From Granulicella pectinivorans (GTDB taxonomy: Bacteria; Acidobacteriota; Terriglobia; Terriglobales; Acidobacteriaceae), in NCBI RefSeq assembly GCF_900114625.1, contig NZ_FOZL01000001.1:310001-374000 (forward strand): a stretch of 64,000 nt of DNA, read 5' to 3'. Below are positions 34,345-42,052 of this stretch, one piece after another. How positions within the stretch are numbered: position 1 is the first letter of the stretch; every line of letters starts with the position of its first letter. The notes beneath the pieces were generated by a model. It was not told the origin of the DNA. It saw only the letters and a program-made list of their open reading frames with translations, and did not search any database. Made by a program: the position numbers and the translations under genes.

Positions 34345-35874
34345 ATGGATGCCAACCCCTTGGTGTTGCATGGCGGCGTACTCGCAGATGGAAGCGGTGC
34401 GCCGCTTCGTCGTGGTGATGTGCTGGTGCATGAAGGCAGAATCGTAGCAGTCGACTCCTTCGATATCCCCGCAGCGGCAACGGTGCTGGATTGCAGCGAC
34501 ACCGTCGTCGCCCCGGGATTCATCGATGCGCACAGTCACTCCGACCTGCAGGTGATCGAAGGCCGCCGCGAAAAACTGCTGCAGGGCGTAACCGCCGAGG
34601 TGGTCGGCAACTGTGGTTTTTCGCCCTATCCGCAGGGCAATCATGCAAACGAGCTGCGCAGCTTTGCCAACGGCATCTTCTGCGGCGATGAAGCGTGGGG
34701 GTGGGATTCTGCCTCGGGCTATCTGTCGAAGACCCGTGGCGCGGATGCCGTGGCTTCGGTCTATTCGCTCATCGGCCACGGCAGCTTGCGCATCGCAGTC
34801 GCGGGCAACCAGATGAACACGCTCTCGGAAGACAAGATCGCCGCCATGGAACAGTATCTGCGGCAGGCCTTCGCGGAAGGAGCCATCGGCTTCTCGACAG
34901 GTCTGATGTACGCTCCCGGCTCAAGCGCCGATCAGAGCGAATTGCTGCGTTTGTGCCAGGTGGTCGCCGACTGCAACAAGATCTACTGCACGCATATGCG
35001 CGACTACAGCTTCAAGCTCATCGAGGCGATCGACGAGCAGATCGTCCTTGCGGAACGCACCGGATGCCGCCTGCAGATCTCGCATCTTCAGGCCGTGGGC
35101 CGCGCCAATCGCGATCTCAACGCGCGCGCCCTCGAACGGATCGAAGAGGCCCACGTGCGCGGCGTAGACGTCGCCTTCGACTGCTACCCCTACATCGCAG
35201 GAAGCACCGTGATGACGCAGCTCCTGCCGCAATGGGCGCTTGAGGGTGGCACGGAGACCTTAATGCAGCGTCTGGGCAGCAAGAAGCAACGTCAGCGCAT
35301 GGAAGACGAGATGCTCGTCAGCATGGCAAACCTCTGGAGCGAGCTTCTCATCAGTGCGATTGGCTCCGCACGCAACCAGTCGCTCGTCGGCAAGACGCTT
35401 GAAGAGATCGCGTCGTTCCGCCATCAGCGCGCGGTCGATGCCGTCTTCGATCTCCTGCTGGAGGAGCAGGGGCAGGTCAATATTCTCGAGTTCAACCAGA
35501 GCGAAGAGAACCTGCGCCGCAACCTGAATCATCCACTCGCGATCATCATCAGCGATGGGTTCTATGTGAAGGGACGGCCCCATCCGCGTCTGCACGGGAC
35601 CTTCCCCGAACTACTCGGCAACCTCTGCCGCGAGCGCAAGTGGATGAAGACCGAGACCGCAATCCACAAGATCACGGGCTTTCCAGCCTCGCGCTTTGGC
35701 ATGAAGGGCCGGGGCTACCTCCGTCCCGGATACATCGCGGACATCACAGTCTATGACCCGAAGACTATCCGCAGCCTCGCAACCTATGAGAATCCAGCTC
35801 GCTCTCCCGAGGGCATCCGCTACGTGATCAGGGCAGGACGCTCTCTACTGGAGCAGGCTTCTCCAGCAGCGTGA
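34345..35874 (+). CDS. N-acyl-D-amino-acid deacylase (D-aminoacylase), copy 2
   Basis: 509 residues. The open frame extends back to 34222 inside the aminotransferase gene. I use the ATG at 34345; a GTG at 34336 overlapping the upstream stop is equally possible and would add VNW. Family motifs match copy 1: APGFIDAHSHSDL, EVVGNCGFSPYPQG, AIGFSTGLMYAPG, YCTHMRDYSF, LQISHLQAVG, FDCYPYIAGSTVMTQLLPQ, and a C-terminal KITGFPASRFGMKGRGYLRPGYIADITVYDP. Cytoplasmic. Second gene of the unit controlled by site 5. Its 3' end overlaps the convergent EamA gene by 47 bp. Having two homologues in one regulon suggests different acyl or amino acid parts. Confidence 0.9.
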   Translation: MDANPLVLHGGVLADGSGAPLRRGDVLVHEGRIVAVDSFDIPAAATVLDCSDTVVAPGFIDAHSHSDLQVIEGRREKLLQGVTAEVVGNCGFSPYPQGNHANELRSFANGIFCGDEAWGWDSASGYLSKTRGADAVASVYSLIGHGSLRIAVAGNQMNTLSEDKIAAMEQYLRQAFAEGAIGFSTGLMYAPGSSADQSELLRLCQVVADCNKIYCTHMRDYSFKLIEAIDEQIVLAERTGCRLQISHLQAVGRANRDLNARALERIEEAHVRGVDVAFDCYPYIAGSTVMTQLLPQWALEGGTETLMQRLGSKKQRQRMEDEMLVSMANLWSELLISAIGSARNQSLVGKTLEEIASFRHQRAVDAVFDLLLEEQGQVNILEFNQSEENLRRNLNHPLAIIISDGFYVKGRPHPRLHGTFPELLGNLCRERKWMKTETAIHKITGFPASRFGMKGRGYLRPGYIADITVYDPKTIRSLATYENPARSPEGIRYVIRAGRSLLEQASPAA

Positions 35875-36784
35875 TCAGCATCGTGCTTGCCAGCACGAGA
35901 ACGCCGCCAGCGGCCGCGACAAGACTGATGCGCTCGTGCAGCCATATGGCCGCGATGGGCAGCCCGAAGAAGGCGATGAGGTAGTTCGAGAGCGCAGCCT
36001 GGATCGCGTCGATAGACTTGAGCGCCTTCAGAAAGAGAATCATCGAGAGCGTCGTGTGGAAGAGCATCAGCATCGCAAGCCCAGACCATGTAGTCAGCGT
36101 AAAGTGCGGCACATGGAGAAAGCTGTCCCGCTCCAGCGCAACGACAAAAGGCGTCATCAGAAGCGTAAGCCCGGCGTAAGTCCAGAAGAGCATCTCCATG
36201 GGAGAGTGCCAGTCGAGCGCCGCCTTGCCATAGGAGTTATAGAACGAGCTGCCAAGAATCGCGCCGAAGACGAGCACGTTACCGAGCAATTGGCTCTTGT
36301 TGAAGTTCACGCTGTGTATATCGAGCCCGGAACAAAGAGCGACTCCACAAACCGCGAGCGCAAAGCTGAGCCACCGAAGGCCGGTCATCTTTTCTTTCAG
36401 AAAAACAACCGCGAAAATCGCAGTCGTAACGGGCAGAACCAAGGTAAGCAGGGCGGCATTGCTGGCAAGCGTCAGACGCGTTCCCCACGTCATGAAGAGC
36501 TGGCCGGGAATCACCCCGAACACACAAAGCACAAGATAGATAACAAACAGGTTCGGGCGCTTCTTCCCGTGGGTCTGCGGTGCGGCACCCTGGTTCTGCT
36601 TGCGCTCCGCGCGAACGAAGGGATAGAGCACCAGCAACGAGATCGCCGTCGGAAACCAGACGGTGAAGAGCGGTCCTGCCTGATCCTGCACCAGCTTGAT
36701 GCACGTGAACTGCAGCGCCCACATCAGATTGCAGGAGAAGAGCAACAACCAGGAGACCAGCTTCGATTGCGATGGCGTCGTCAT
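35828..36784 (-). CDS. EamA/DMT-family transporter
   Basis: 318 residues, ten predicted transmembrane helices in two EamA halves (SWLLLFSCNLMWALQFTCIK; second half LGNVLVFGAILGSSFYNSYGKAAL). The ATG at 36784 overlaps the stop of the upstream dehydrogenase (ATGA); the longer open frame to 37057 is a shadow of that gene. EamA proteins export amino acids, metabolites or drugs, or import sugars and nucleotide sugars. Here it may move an amino-acid-like intermediate or by-product. The first half carries a Lys/Gln-rich cytoplasmic loop (AERKQNQGAAPQTHGKKRP). Overlaps deacylase 2 by 47 bp tail to tail. Confidence 0.87.
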   Translation of the reverse strand: MTTPSQSKLVSWLLLFSCNLMWALQFTCIKLVQDQAGPLFTVWFPTAISLLVLYPFVRAERKQNQGAAPQTHGKKRPNLFVIYLVLCVFGVIPGQLFMTWGTRLTLASNAALLTLVLPVTTAIFAVVFLKEKMTGLRWLSFALAVCGVALCSGLDIHSVNFNKSQLLGNVLVFGAILGSSFYNSYGKAALDWHSPMEMLFWTYAGLTLLMTPFVVALERDSFLHVPHFTLTTWSGLAMLMLFHTTLSMILFLKALKSIDAIQAALSNYLIAFFGLPIAAIWLHERISLVAAAGGVLVLASTMLITLLEKPAPVESVLP

Positions 36785-37785
36785 GACTTCGGGGTATACC
36801 TCTCCGCAAGCTTGCGCATATCGTACGTGAACTGCACCCAGTCCTTCTCCCACTGCGCCGCACTGGCCTTGGTGTATGGGTAGAAGCCTTTCTGGTTCGC
36901 GACACCGAGCGCCTTGCGCTTCACCATGCGCTGCATCATCGCAGGCACATCGGTTCCCGTCGAGAGCTCCGGCAGCAAACCCTCCATCACCGCGGCGTAC
37001 GCAGGGATCCCGGTAAGATCCATCCAGCGGAATGGCCCTGCAAGCAGAGCCCACCATCCGATATCGTTGCGGAAAGACTGATCCACCGTCTCCACATCGG
37101 CGATACCCGATTCAACCAGATGACAAGCCTCGCGCAACATCGCATACATCAGCCGGTTCGAGAGGAATCCACGGATATCCTGCTTCAACACCGCGGGCTC
37201 CTTGCCGCAGGAGATCCCGAAGCGCAGGCAAGCCCGGAGTGTTGCCTTGCTCGTCTGCTTCCCCGGGATAATCTCGAGATAGCGCATAATCTGCGCGGGC
37301 TCTCCCCAGTGCATGCCGATGTACCGGCCCGGCGCGACACGTCCTTCCTGGAGCAAGCTGATAGGCAGACTCGAAGTGTTCGAGGCGATAATCGTCCTCC
37401 GCGGTACCAGCGCATCGAGCTCGGCGAAGATGGAGCGCTTGAGCTCCAGATCCTCCCGCACACATTCAATGACAAGGCTGCATCCAGCGAGATCGGCGAG
37501 GCTCGACGCCGCATGGAGCCTCGGCCTCCACCCTTTGTAAGATTCCACATCGATCAGCTTCTGTCTTTTCAGCTCTGCAAGAGCCGTTGCCGCATGACGC
37601 ACAGTCGCAGCATGTTTGCTTGGGTCGCTATCGAACCCCATCACGTCATGTCCGTTTGCCAGCAGGCATGCGGCGATTCCCTGCCCCATCAGGCCGAGGC
37701 CTACGATGCCCACACGCTGCTCCACCGGAGCCTGGTTCTTGCCGCTCGACCTCACTGTTTTCGGGACAGCTCGCTGGATTGTCAT
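36781..37785 (-). CDS. 3-hydroxyacyl-CoA dehydrogenase-family oxidoreductase (copy 2)
   Basis: 334 residues from the ATG at 37785; the frame is open to 37875 but a good promoter lies between. Rossmann motif VGIVGLGLMGQGIAACLL; SNTSSLPISLLQEG; catalytic region IGMHWGEPAQIMRYLEIIPG; GFLSNRLMYAMLREACHL. It shares the HWxEPA variant with copy 1 at 20430. There is no Shine-Dalgarno before the ATG, and a TTGACG-N17-AAGAAT promoter at 37823-37795 would start the mRNA only about 3 nt upstream, so it may be leaderless. Operon with the EamA gene; divergent from RidA and sharing operator site 6. Likely oxidises a 3-hydroxy acid intermediate. Confidence 0.85.
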   Translation of the reverse strand: MTIQRAVPKTVRSSGKNQAPVEQRVGIVGLGLMGQGIAACLLANGHDVMGFDSDPSKHAATVRHAATALAELKRQKLIDVESYKGWRPRLHAASSLADLAGCSLVIECVREDLELKRSIFAELDALVPRRTIIASNTSSLPISLLQEGRVAPGRYIGMHWGEPAQIMRYLEIIPGKQTSKATLRACLRFGISCGKEPAVLKQDIRGFLSNRLMYAMLREACHLVESGIADVETVDQSFRNDIGWWALLAGPFRWMDLTGIPAYAAVMEGLLPELSTGTDVPAMMQRMVKRKALGVANQKGFYPYTKASAAQWEKDWVQFTYDMRKLAERYTPKS

Positions 37786-37794
37786 GGAGATACT

Positions 37795-37823
37795 ATTCTT
37801 CGGGTCTGCATTCCCGGCGTCAA
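37795..37823 (-). promoter_or_regulatory. Promoter of the HCDH2-EamA operon
   Basis: On the minus strand TTGACG (37823-37818, 5/6 to consensus), 17-nt spacer, AAGAAT (37800-37795, 4/6). The predicted start is within about 3 nt of the ATG at 37785. Operator site 6 lies about 30 nt upstream of the -35. Confidence 0.55.
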
Positions 37824-37850
37824 GCCGCAACAGTCGAGCCACACCCACCC

Positions 37851-37866
37851 GTCCAGCGGGATGGAC
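37851..37866. promoter_or_regulatory. IclR-type operator, site 6 (HCDH2 / RidA operons)
   Basis: GTCCAGCGGGATGGAC, perfect arms, between divergent units, 65 nt from the HCDH2 start and 78 nt from the RidA start. Confidence 0.75.
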
Positions 37867-37944
37867 ACGATACAAATGAAGGAGTACGGATTTACCGTAA
37901 CCGACGATATCGTAACTCTAACCGCAGCATCACGGAGAACGCAC

Positions 37945-38346
37945 ATGGCTTTCACGCAGGTCAAGAATCCCAACAAGAACGCAAATACCGGAGCCTACTC
38001 CGACGGCATCATCGTAGATGGATGGCTCTACGTCAGCGGACAAGGTCCGTTGGACATGAGCACCGGTCAGGCCGTCCCCGGCACCATCGAAGAAGAGGTG
38101 CGGCTCACGCTGAAGAATCTCGGCGATGTGCTGAAGGCTGGCGGATGCGACTATTCCGACGTCGTCAAATGCACGGTGCATCTCATCCATATCGAGGACT
38201 TTGCGCGCTTCAACGCCGTCTACCAGGAGTTCTTCACCGGCATCCTGCCCACACGCACGACGGTGGAATCGATGCTCGGCCTTGGCATCAAGGTAGAGAT
38301 CGATTGCATCGCGCGCATCCCCGACGCGGCGGCGAAGAATGGCTGA
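37945..38346 (+). CDS. ridA: RidA-family imine/enamine deaminase, cytoplasmic
   Basis: 133 residues, the normal RidA (YjgF/YER057c/UK114) length. The ATG at 37945 has GGAG 8 nt upstream; the much longer open frame upstream is not coding. Conserved features: YSDGIIVDGWLYVSGQGPLD, EEVRLTLKNLGDVLKAGG, and PTRTTVES with the Arg that binds the substrate carboxylate, followed by VEIDCIARI. RidA hydrolyses 2-imino or enamine acids released by PLP dehydratases and lyases. As first gene of a six-gene regulon operon it fits well as partner of the DSD1-like enzyme, converting its imine product to a 2-keto acid and ammonia. Overlaps the next gene by 8 nt. Confidence 0.9.
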   Translation: MAFTQVKNPNKNANTGAYSDGIIVDGWLYVSGQGPLDMSTGQAVPGTIEEEVRLTLKNLGDVLKAGGCDYSDVVKCTVHLIHIEDFARFNAVYQEFFTGILPTRTTVESMLGLGIKVEIDCIARIPDAAAKNG

Positions 38347-39658
38347 TTGGCGCATCGGCTTTGCACGGCAGCGCATCACCCCGCCTCTCGGCTGCGAGAT
38401 GGCGGGGTTCGATGCCCGCATGGGTGTTGCCAACGCAGTGCATGACGATCTGCACGCGCATGCGCTCATCTTCGATGACGGCGGCACGCAGGCTGCACTC
38501 ATCAGCATCGACGTCATCGCGGTATCGGCAGAGTTCTCGCTCGCGGTCAGACGCGATATCGAGAGCAGCACAGGCATTCCAGCCGGCAACGTCTTCCTGG
38601 CCGCGACCCATACCCACTGCGGCCCGGTCACGATCAATGGCTTCTTCAATCAGGGTCAGTTCCTCGACCCCGCCTACCTGCTCTCACTCCACGAACACGT
38701 CGTGAGCGCAGTCGTCAGAGCGAGCGAAAGCAGAAAGCCCAGAGTCTTGAAGACTGGCATGGCGCCCGTGGAAGGCATCGCGGTCAACCGCCGCACCCCG
38801 GATGGCCTGCCCGTCGATCCTTACGCAGGCGTCCTCGCAATCGAAGAGACCGACGGCACGATCGCTGCAATCGCCGTCATCTACGCCTGTCACACCACCG
38901 TGCTCGGTCCCAACACGCTCAGCCTGACACAGGACTTTCCCTTCTACACCCTTGCGAAGCTGAAGAGTGAACTCGGCGATGATGTCGAGACGCTCTACTT
39001 CAATGGAGCGCAGGGAGACCTCAGCATCGGACACAAGAGCAATCTCAGCGCCGTAGGTATCATCGACCCCTTCCGCACCTTCGCGACCGCACAGCGATTG
39101 GGAGAAAGGCTCGCGGACGCAGTGCTGGCAGGACTGCCAACGCTCACACCGGAAGCATCCAGAGTCCAAGTGCTTAGCAAGAATGTGGCGCTCCCACTCA
39201 AGCAGTATGAGCCTCTGGCCGTAATGACAGCGGCGCGTGAAAAGGCAGGCCGCGCGATCGTCGCCGACCGAATGGACGCAGAGATGCTCGCCATACGGCA
39301 ACAGTCTCTCTACGCCCGCATCGAGGAATACCACGCAAGGTTGTACGAAGAGTCGGAAGCCCCCGAACCCAAGACACTGACCGTGGAGTTCGCCGCAGTT
39401 TTGCTCGGCGAAACAGCATTCATCACCCTGCCGGGAGAGATCTTCATACGAGTCGCGCTCGCCATCCGCGCGGCCTCACCCTTCGCGAAGACCCTCTTCC
39501 TCGGCCTGACCAACAACTACATCGGTTACCTGCCGGATCACGAAGCCACACGCGACTCCGGATACGAAGTCGTCGCATCGCGCGTACCCGCGATCGCCGG
39601 AGACATACTGCAATCGGAAGCAGCCAGCATGCTGCACGCTTTGAAGGAAGCGCTATGA
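38339..39658 (+). CDS. Neutral-ceramidase-like N-acyl hydrolase, cytoplasmic
   Basis: 439 residues, matching only the N-terminal catalytic domain of neutral ceramidases. Recognisable: FARQRITPPLGCEMAGF, ATHTHCGP (first zinc His), YACHTTVLGPNTLSLTQDFP (second His region), YFNGAQGDLS near the active site, LPGEIFIRVALAI (candidate zinc Glu) and LTNNYIGYLPD (candidate zinc Tyr). No signal peptide and no C-terminal Ig-like domain, so it should act in the cytoplasm on an amide other than membrane ceramide. In this regulon it may be a third de-N-acylation enzyme. Overlaps RidA by 8 nt and the Gfo/Idh gene by 4 nt. Confidence 0.8.
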   Translation: MADWRIGFARQRITPPLGCEMAGFDARMGVANAVHDDLHAHALIFDDGGTQAALISIDVIAVSAEFSLAVRRDIESSTGIPAGNVFLAATHTHCGPVTINGFFNQGQFLDPAYLLSLHEHVVSAVVRASESRKPRVLKTGMAPVEGIAVNRRTPDGLPVDPYAGVLAIEETDGTIAAIAVIYACHTTVLGPNTLSLTQDFPFYTLAKLKSELGDDVETLYFNGAQGDLSIGHKSNLSAVGIIDPFRTFATAQRLGERLADAVLAGLPTLTPEASRVQVLSKNVALPLKQYEPLAVMTAAREKAGRAIVADRMDAEMLAIRQQSLYARIEEYHARLYEESEAPEPKTLTVEFAAVLLGETAFITLPGEIFIRVALAIRAASPFAKTLFLGLTNNYIGYLPDHEATRDSGYEVVASRVPAIAGDILQSEAASMLHALKEAL

Positions 39659-40707
39659 CAGAAAAGATTCGCATCGGTGTCATCGGCGCCGGCATCATGG
39701 GCCAGCAATACATCCGCATCTACCAGGATCATCCGTACGCCACCGTCGTTGCCGTCGCCGCCAGGCATCGCGAGCGCGCGCAGGATGTGGCAGACCGCTA
39801 CGGCGTGCCGCGTGCCACCGACGACTGGCACACCATCACCGAGTCGGATATCGTCGATGCTGTCTGCATCGCACTGCCGGACGACGAACACTTCGCAGCC
39901 ACCGAAAGCGCTCTTCGACACGGTAAGCATGTGTTGCTCGAGAAGCCGATGACCACGAGCCTACCCGAGGCGGACGCGATCGTTCGCCTCGCCGAGGCTT
40001 CGAAGCTGAAGGTCCAGGTCGCATTCAATCATCGCTGGCTTGCCCCCTACCATCAAGGCAAGGTATCCATCGCGGCCGGGGAGATCGGCGAACCCATCTG
40101 CGCCTATGCTCGCAAGAACGACACCATCTTTGTCCCGACAAAGTACATCAACTGGGCTCACCAGACCACGCCCGCATGGTTCCTGAGCTGCCACGACATC
40201 GACCTCGTCACATGGTTCTTCAACAGTGAACCCGTCGAAGCGCGCGCATGGGGCATCAAGCGTGTCCTCCTCGCACAGGGAATCGATACCTACGACATGA
40301 TCCAGGCACAGGTGCGATACGCGAATGGTTCCATCGCGACCTTCGAATCCGGCTGGGTGCATCCCAACACCTTCCCAACGATGGTGGACTCCTTCATCGG
40401 CATCGTCGGCGAACGAGGCCATCTGCACTTCGACCGCAAGCGCGAGAGCCTCGAGATGAGCACGCCCGAGAAGTTCGTCTACCCCAAGACCTTCCTCTCC
40501 GCCGACGTCTTCGGCACACTGCGCGGTGCCTTCCCATCCTGCCTCGATGACTTCATCACATCGATCCGCAAAGACATCGCACCAGCCGTGGGCGTACGCG
40601 ATGGCCGCAAGGTGACTGCCGTGCTTACGGCAATCCATGAATCCTTACGCACCGGCACGAACGTGCCCGTGTCTGGCTATACCGAGGGAGATACGCATCA
40701 TGAGTGA
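39655..40707 (+). CDS. Gfo/Idh/MocA-family NAD(P)-dependent oxidoreductase
   Basis: 350 residues. N-terminal Rossmann fold (IRIGVIGAGIMGQQYIRIY, LPDDEHFAATESALRHGKHVLLEKPMTTSLPEA with the conserved EKP), C-terminal substrate domain with WFLSCHDIDLVTWFF, whose His-Asp fits the family catalytic pair. Such enzymes oxidise or epimerise sugars, inositols, amino sugars or their acids. Start overlaps the ceramidase-like stop (ATGA), and its end overlaps the next start by 8 nt, so translation is coupled through the operon. Substrate unknown; a hexosamine- or uronate-derived sugar is plausible. Confidence 0.88.
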   Translation: MTEKIRIGVIGAGIMGQQYIRIYQDHPYATVVAVAARHRERAQDVADRYGVPRATDDWHTITESDIVDAVCIALPDDEHFAATESALRHGKHVLLEKPMTTSLPEADAIVRLAEASKLKVQVAFNHRWLAPYHQGKVSIAAGEIGEPICAYARKNDTIFVPTKYINWAHQTTPAWFLSCHDIDLVTWFFNSEPVEARAWGIKRVLLAQGIDTYDMIQAQVRYANGSIATFESGWVHPNTFPTMVDSFIGIVGERGHLHFDRKRESLEMSTPEKFVYPKTFLSADVFGTLRGAFPSCLDDFITSIRKDIAPAVGVRDGRKVTAVLTAIHESLRTGTNVPVSGYTEGDTHHE

Positions 40708-42052
40708 ACGCTACGCACGATCCATCGCCGATCTGGAGCGATCGAAGAAGTCCCTGGCCGGCGGTGTCAGCAGCAACGTCCGTCTCGGCGATAAGCCCTT
40801 CCCGCTTTTCTTCGAACGCGGCACCGGCTCTCATCTTTGGGACGTCGATGGCAACGAGTACATTGACTACGTGCTCGGACGCGGCCCCCTGCTCCTCGGA
40901 CATACGCCCCCAGAGGTCATTCAGGCAACCTGCGATCAAATGTGGCGCGGACAGATCTATGCCGCACAGCATGAGCTCGAGTTCGAGCTCTCCGAACGCG
41001 TCTCGCGCATCGTCCCCTGCGCGGATCTCGTGCGCTTCGGCATCTCCGGCTCGGAGGCCGTGCACGGCGCGCTGCGTCTGGCTCGCGCCGCCACCGGCAG
41101 GCAGACCGTGCTCAAGTTCGAAGGCCAGTACCATGGATGGCTCGACAACATCCTCTATAGCCTCTCCCCCGATCCCAATCGCGCCGGCGATGCCCTGCAC
41201 CCCGCAGCCCTTGCGGAGTCCGCCGGCCAGTTCAGCGGCACGGAGAGTCATGTCGTCGTTCTTCCATGGAACAACATCCCGGTCCTCGAAGAGTATCTCG
41301 CCCAACACGGCACCACCATCGCCGCCATCATCACCGAACCCGTCATGTGCAACACAGCCGTCATCCCGCCGCTGCCCGGATACTTGGAGGCCCTTCGCGA
41401 TCTTTGCACGCAATACGGCATAGTGCTGATCTTCGATGAGGTCATCACCGGATTTCGTCTCTCACTCGCAGGTGCGCAAGGCCGTTTCAACGTAAAGCCC
41501 GATCTCACCATCTTCGGCAAGGCCATCGCCAACGGCATGCCGATCAGTTGCCTCGCAGGCCGCGAGCAATACATGGGCCTGATCGCCGCAGGAAAGGTCG
41601 GCCACGGCGGCACATACAACAGCCTGCCTCCAGCCGTAGCAGGAGCCATCGCCACGCTCGATATGCTCGAGCGCGATGGAGCAGCCGTATACGCAACCAT
41701 GGAGCGTACCGGTGGGCGACTGATGGATGGAATCAAGCAGCGTGCGGCGAAGTTAGGTATTCCCGTCGTCGTCCAGGGCTACGGCCCCATCTTCTACATG
41801 GGCTTCCCGACGACTGAGGTTGCAGCAGATCAGGCCGTGTACGACTATCGCAGCTCGCTCGCAATGGATCAGGAGCTCTACACCCACTTCGTCTCGGCCA
41901 TGGTGGATCGCGGCGTCCGCATCATCCCTCGCGGCAACTGGTTCCTCTCTTCCACGCACAGCGACGCCGACATCGACCAGACCCTCGACGCGGTCGAAGC
42001 GGTACTCGCCGAAACCATCGCGCCAAAGCTTCACGAGAAGGTGACCGCATGA
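40700..42052 (+). CDS. Class III aminotransferase, glutamate-1-semialdehyde aminomutase-like (copy 2)
   Basis: 450 residues from the ATG at 40700 (GGGAG upstream); the frame extends further back inside the Gfo/Idh gene. Motifs: GSHLWDVDGNEYIDYVLGRGPLLLGH, RFGISGSEAVHGALRLARAATGR, FDEVITGFRLSLAG, PLP Lys K274 in TIFGKAIANGMP, and the HemL-like VGHGGTYNSLPPAVAGA. Paralogue of the enzyme at 32981. Two such enzymes in one regulon suggest transamination of two different intermediates or a heteromeric enzyme; neither can be shown here. Stop overlaps the FAH gene start by 4 nt. Confidence 0.88.
   Translation: MSERYARSIADLERSKKSLAGGVSSNVRLGDKPFPLFFERGTGSHLWDVDGNEYIDYVLGRGPLLLGHTPPEVIQATCDQMWRGQIYAAQHELEFELSERVSRIVPCADLVRFGISGSEAVHGALRLARAATGRQTVLKFEGQYHGWLDNILYSLSPDPNRAGDALHPAALAESAGQFSGTESHVVVLPWNNIPVLEEYLAQHGTTIAAIITEPVMCNTAVIPPLPGYLEALRDLCTQYGIVLIFDEVITGFRLSLAGAQGRFNVKPDLTIFGKAIANGMPISCLAGREQYMGLIAAGKVGHGGTYNSLPPAVAGAIATLDMLERDGAAVYATMERTGGRLMDGIKQRAAKLGIPVVVQGYGPIFYMGFPTTEVAADQAVYDYRSSLAMDQELYTHFVSAMVDRGVRIIPRGNWFLSSTHSDADIDQTLDAVEAVLAETIAPKLHEKVTA

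Noticed and set aside
37120..37944. Long N-terminal extension of the RidA frame
   Set aside because: It is antisense to HCDH2, and RidA starts naturally at 37945 with a ribosome binding site.
38040..38058. GTCCGTTGGAC as another IclR-type site
   Set aside because: Spacer is wrong and the left arm differs; it is inside the RidA coding sequence.
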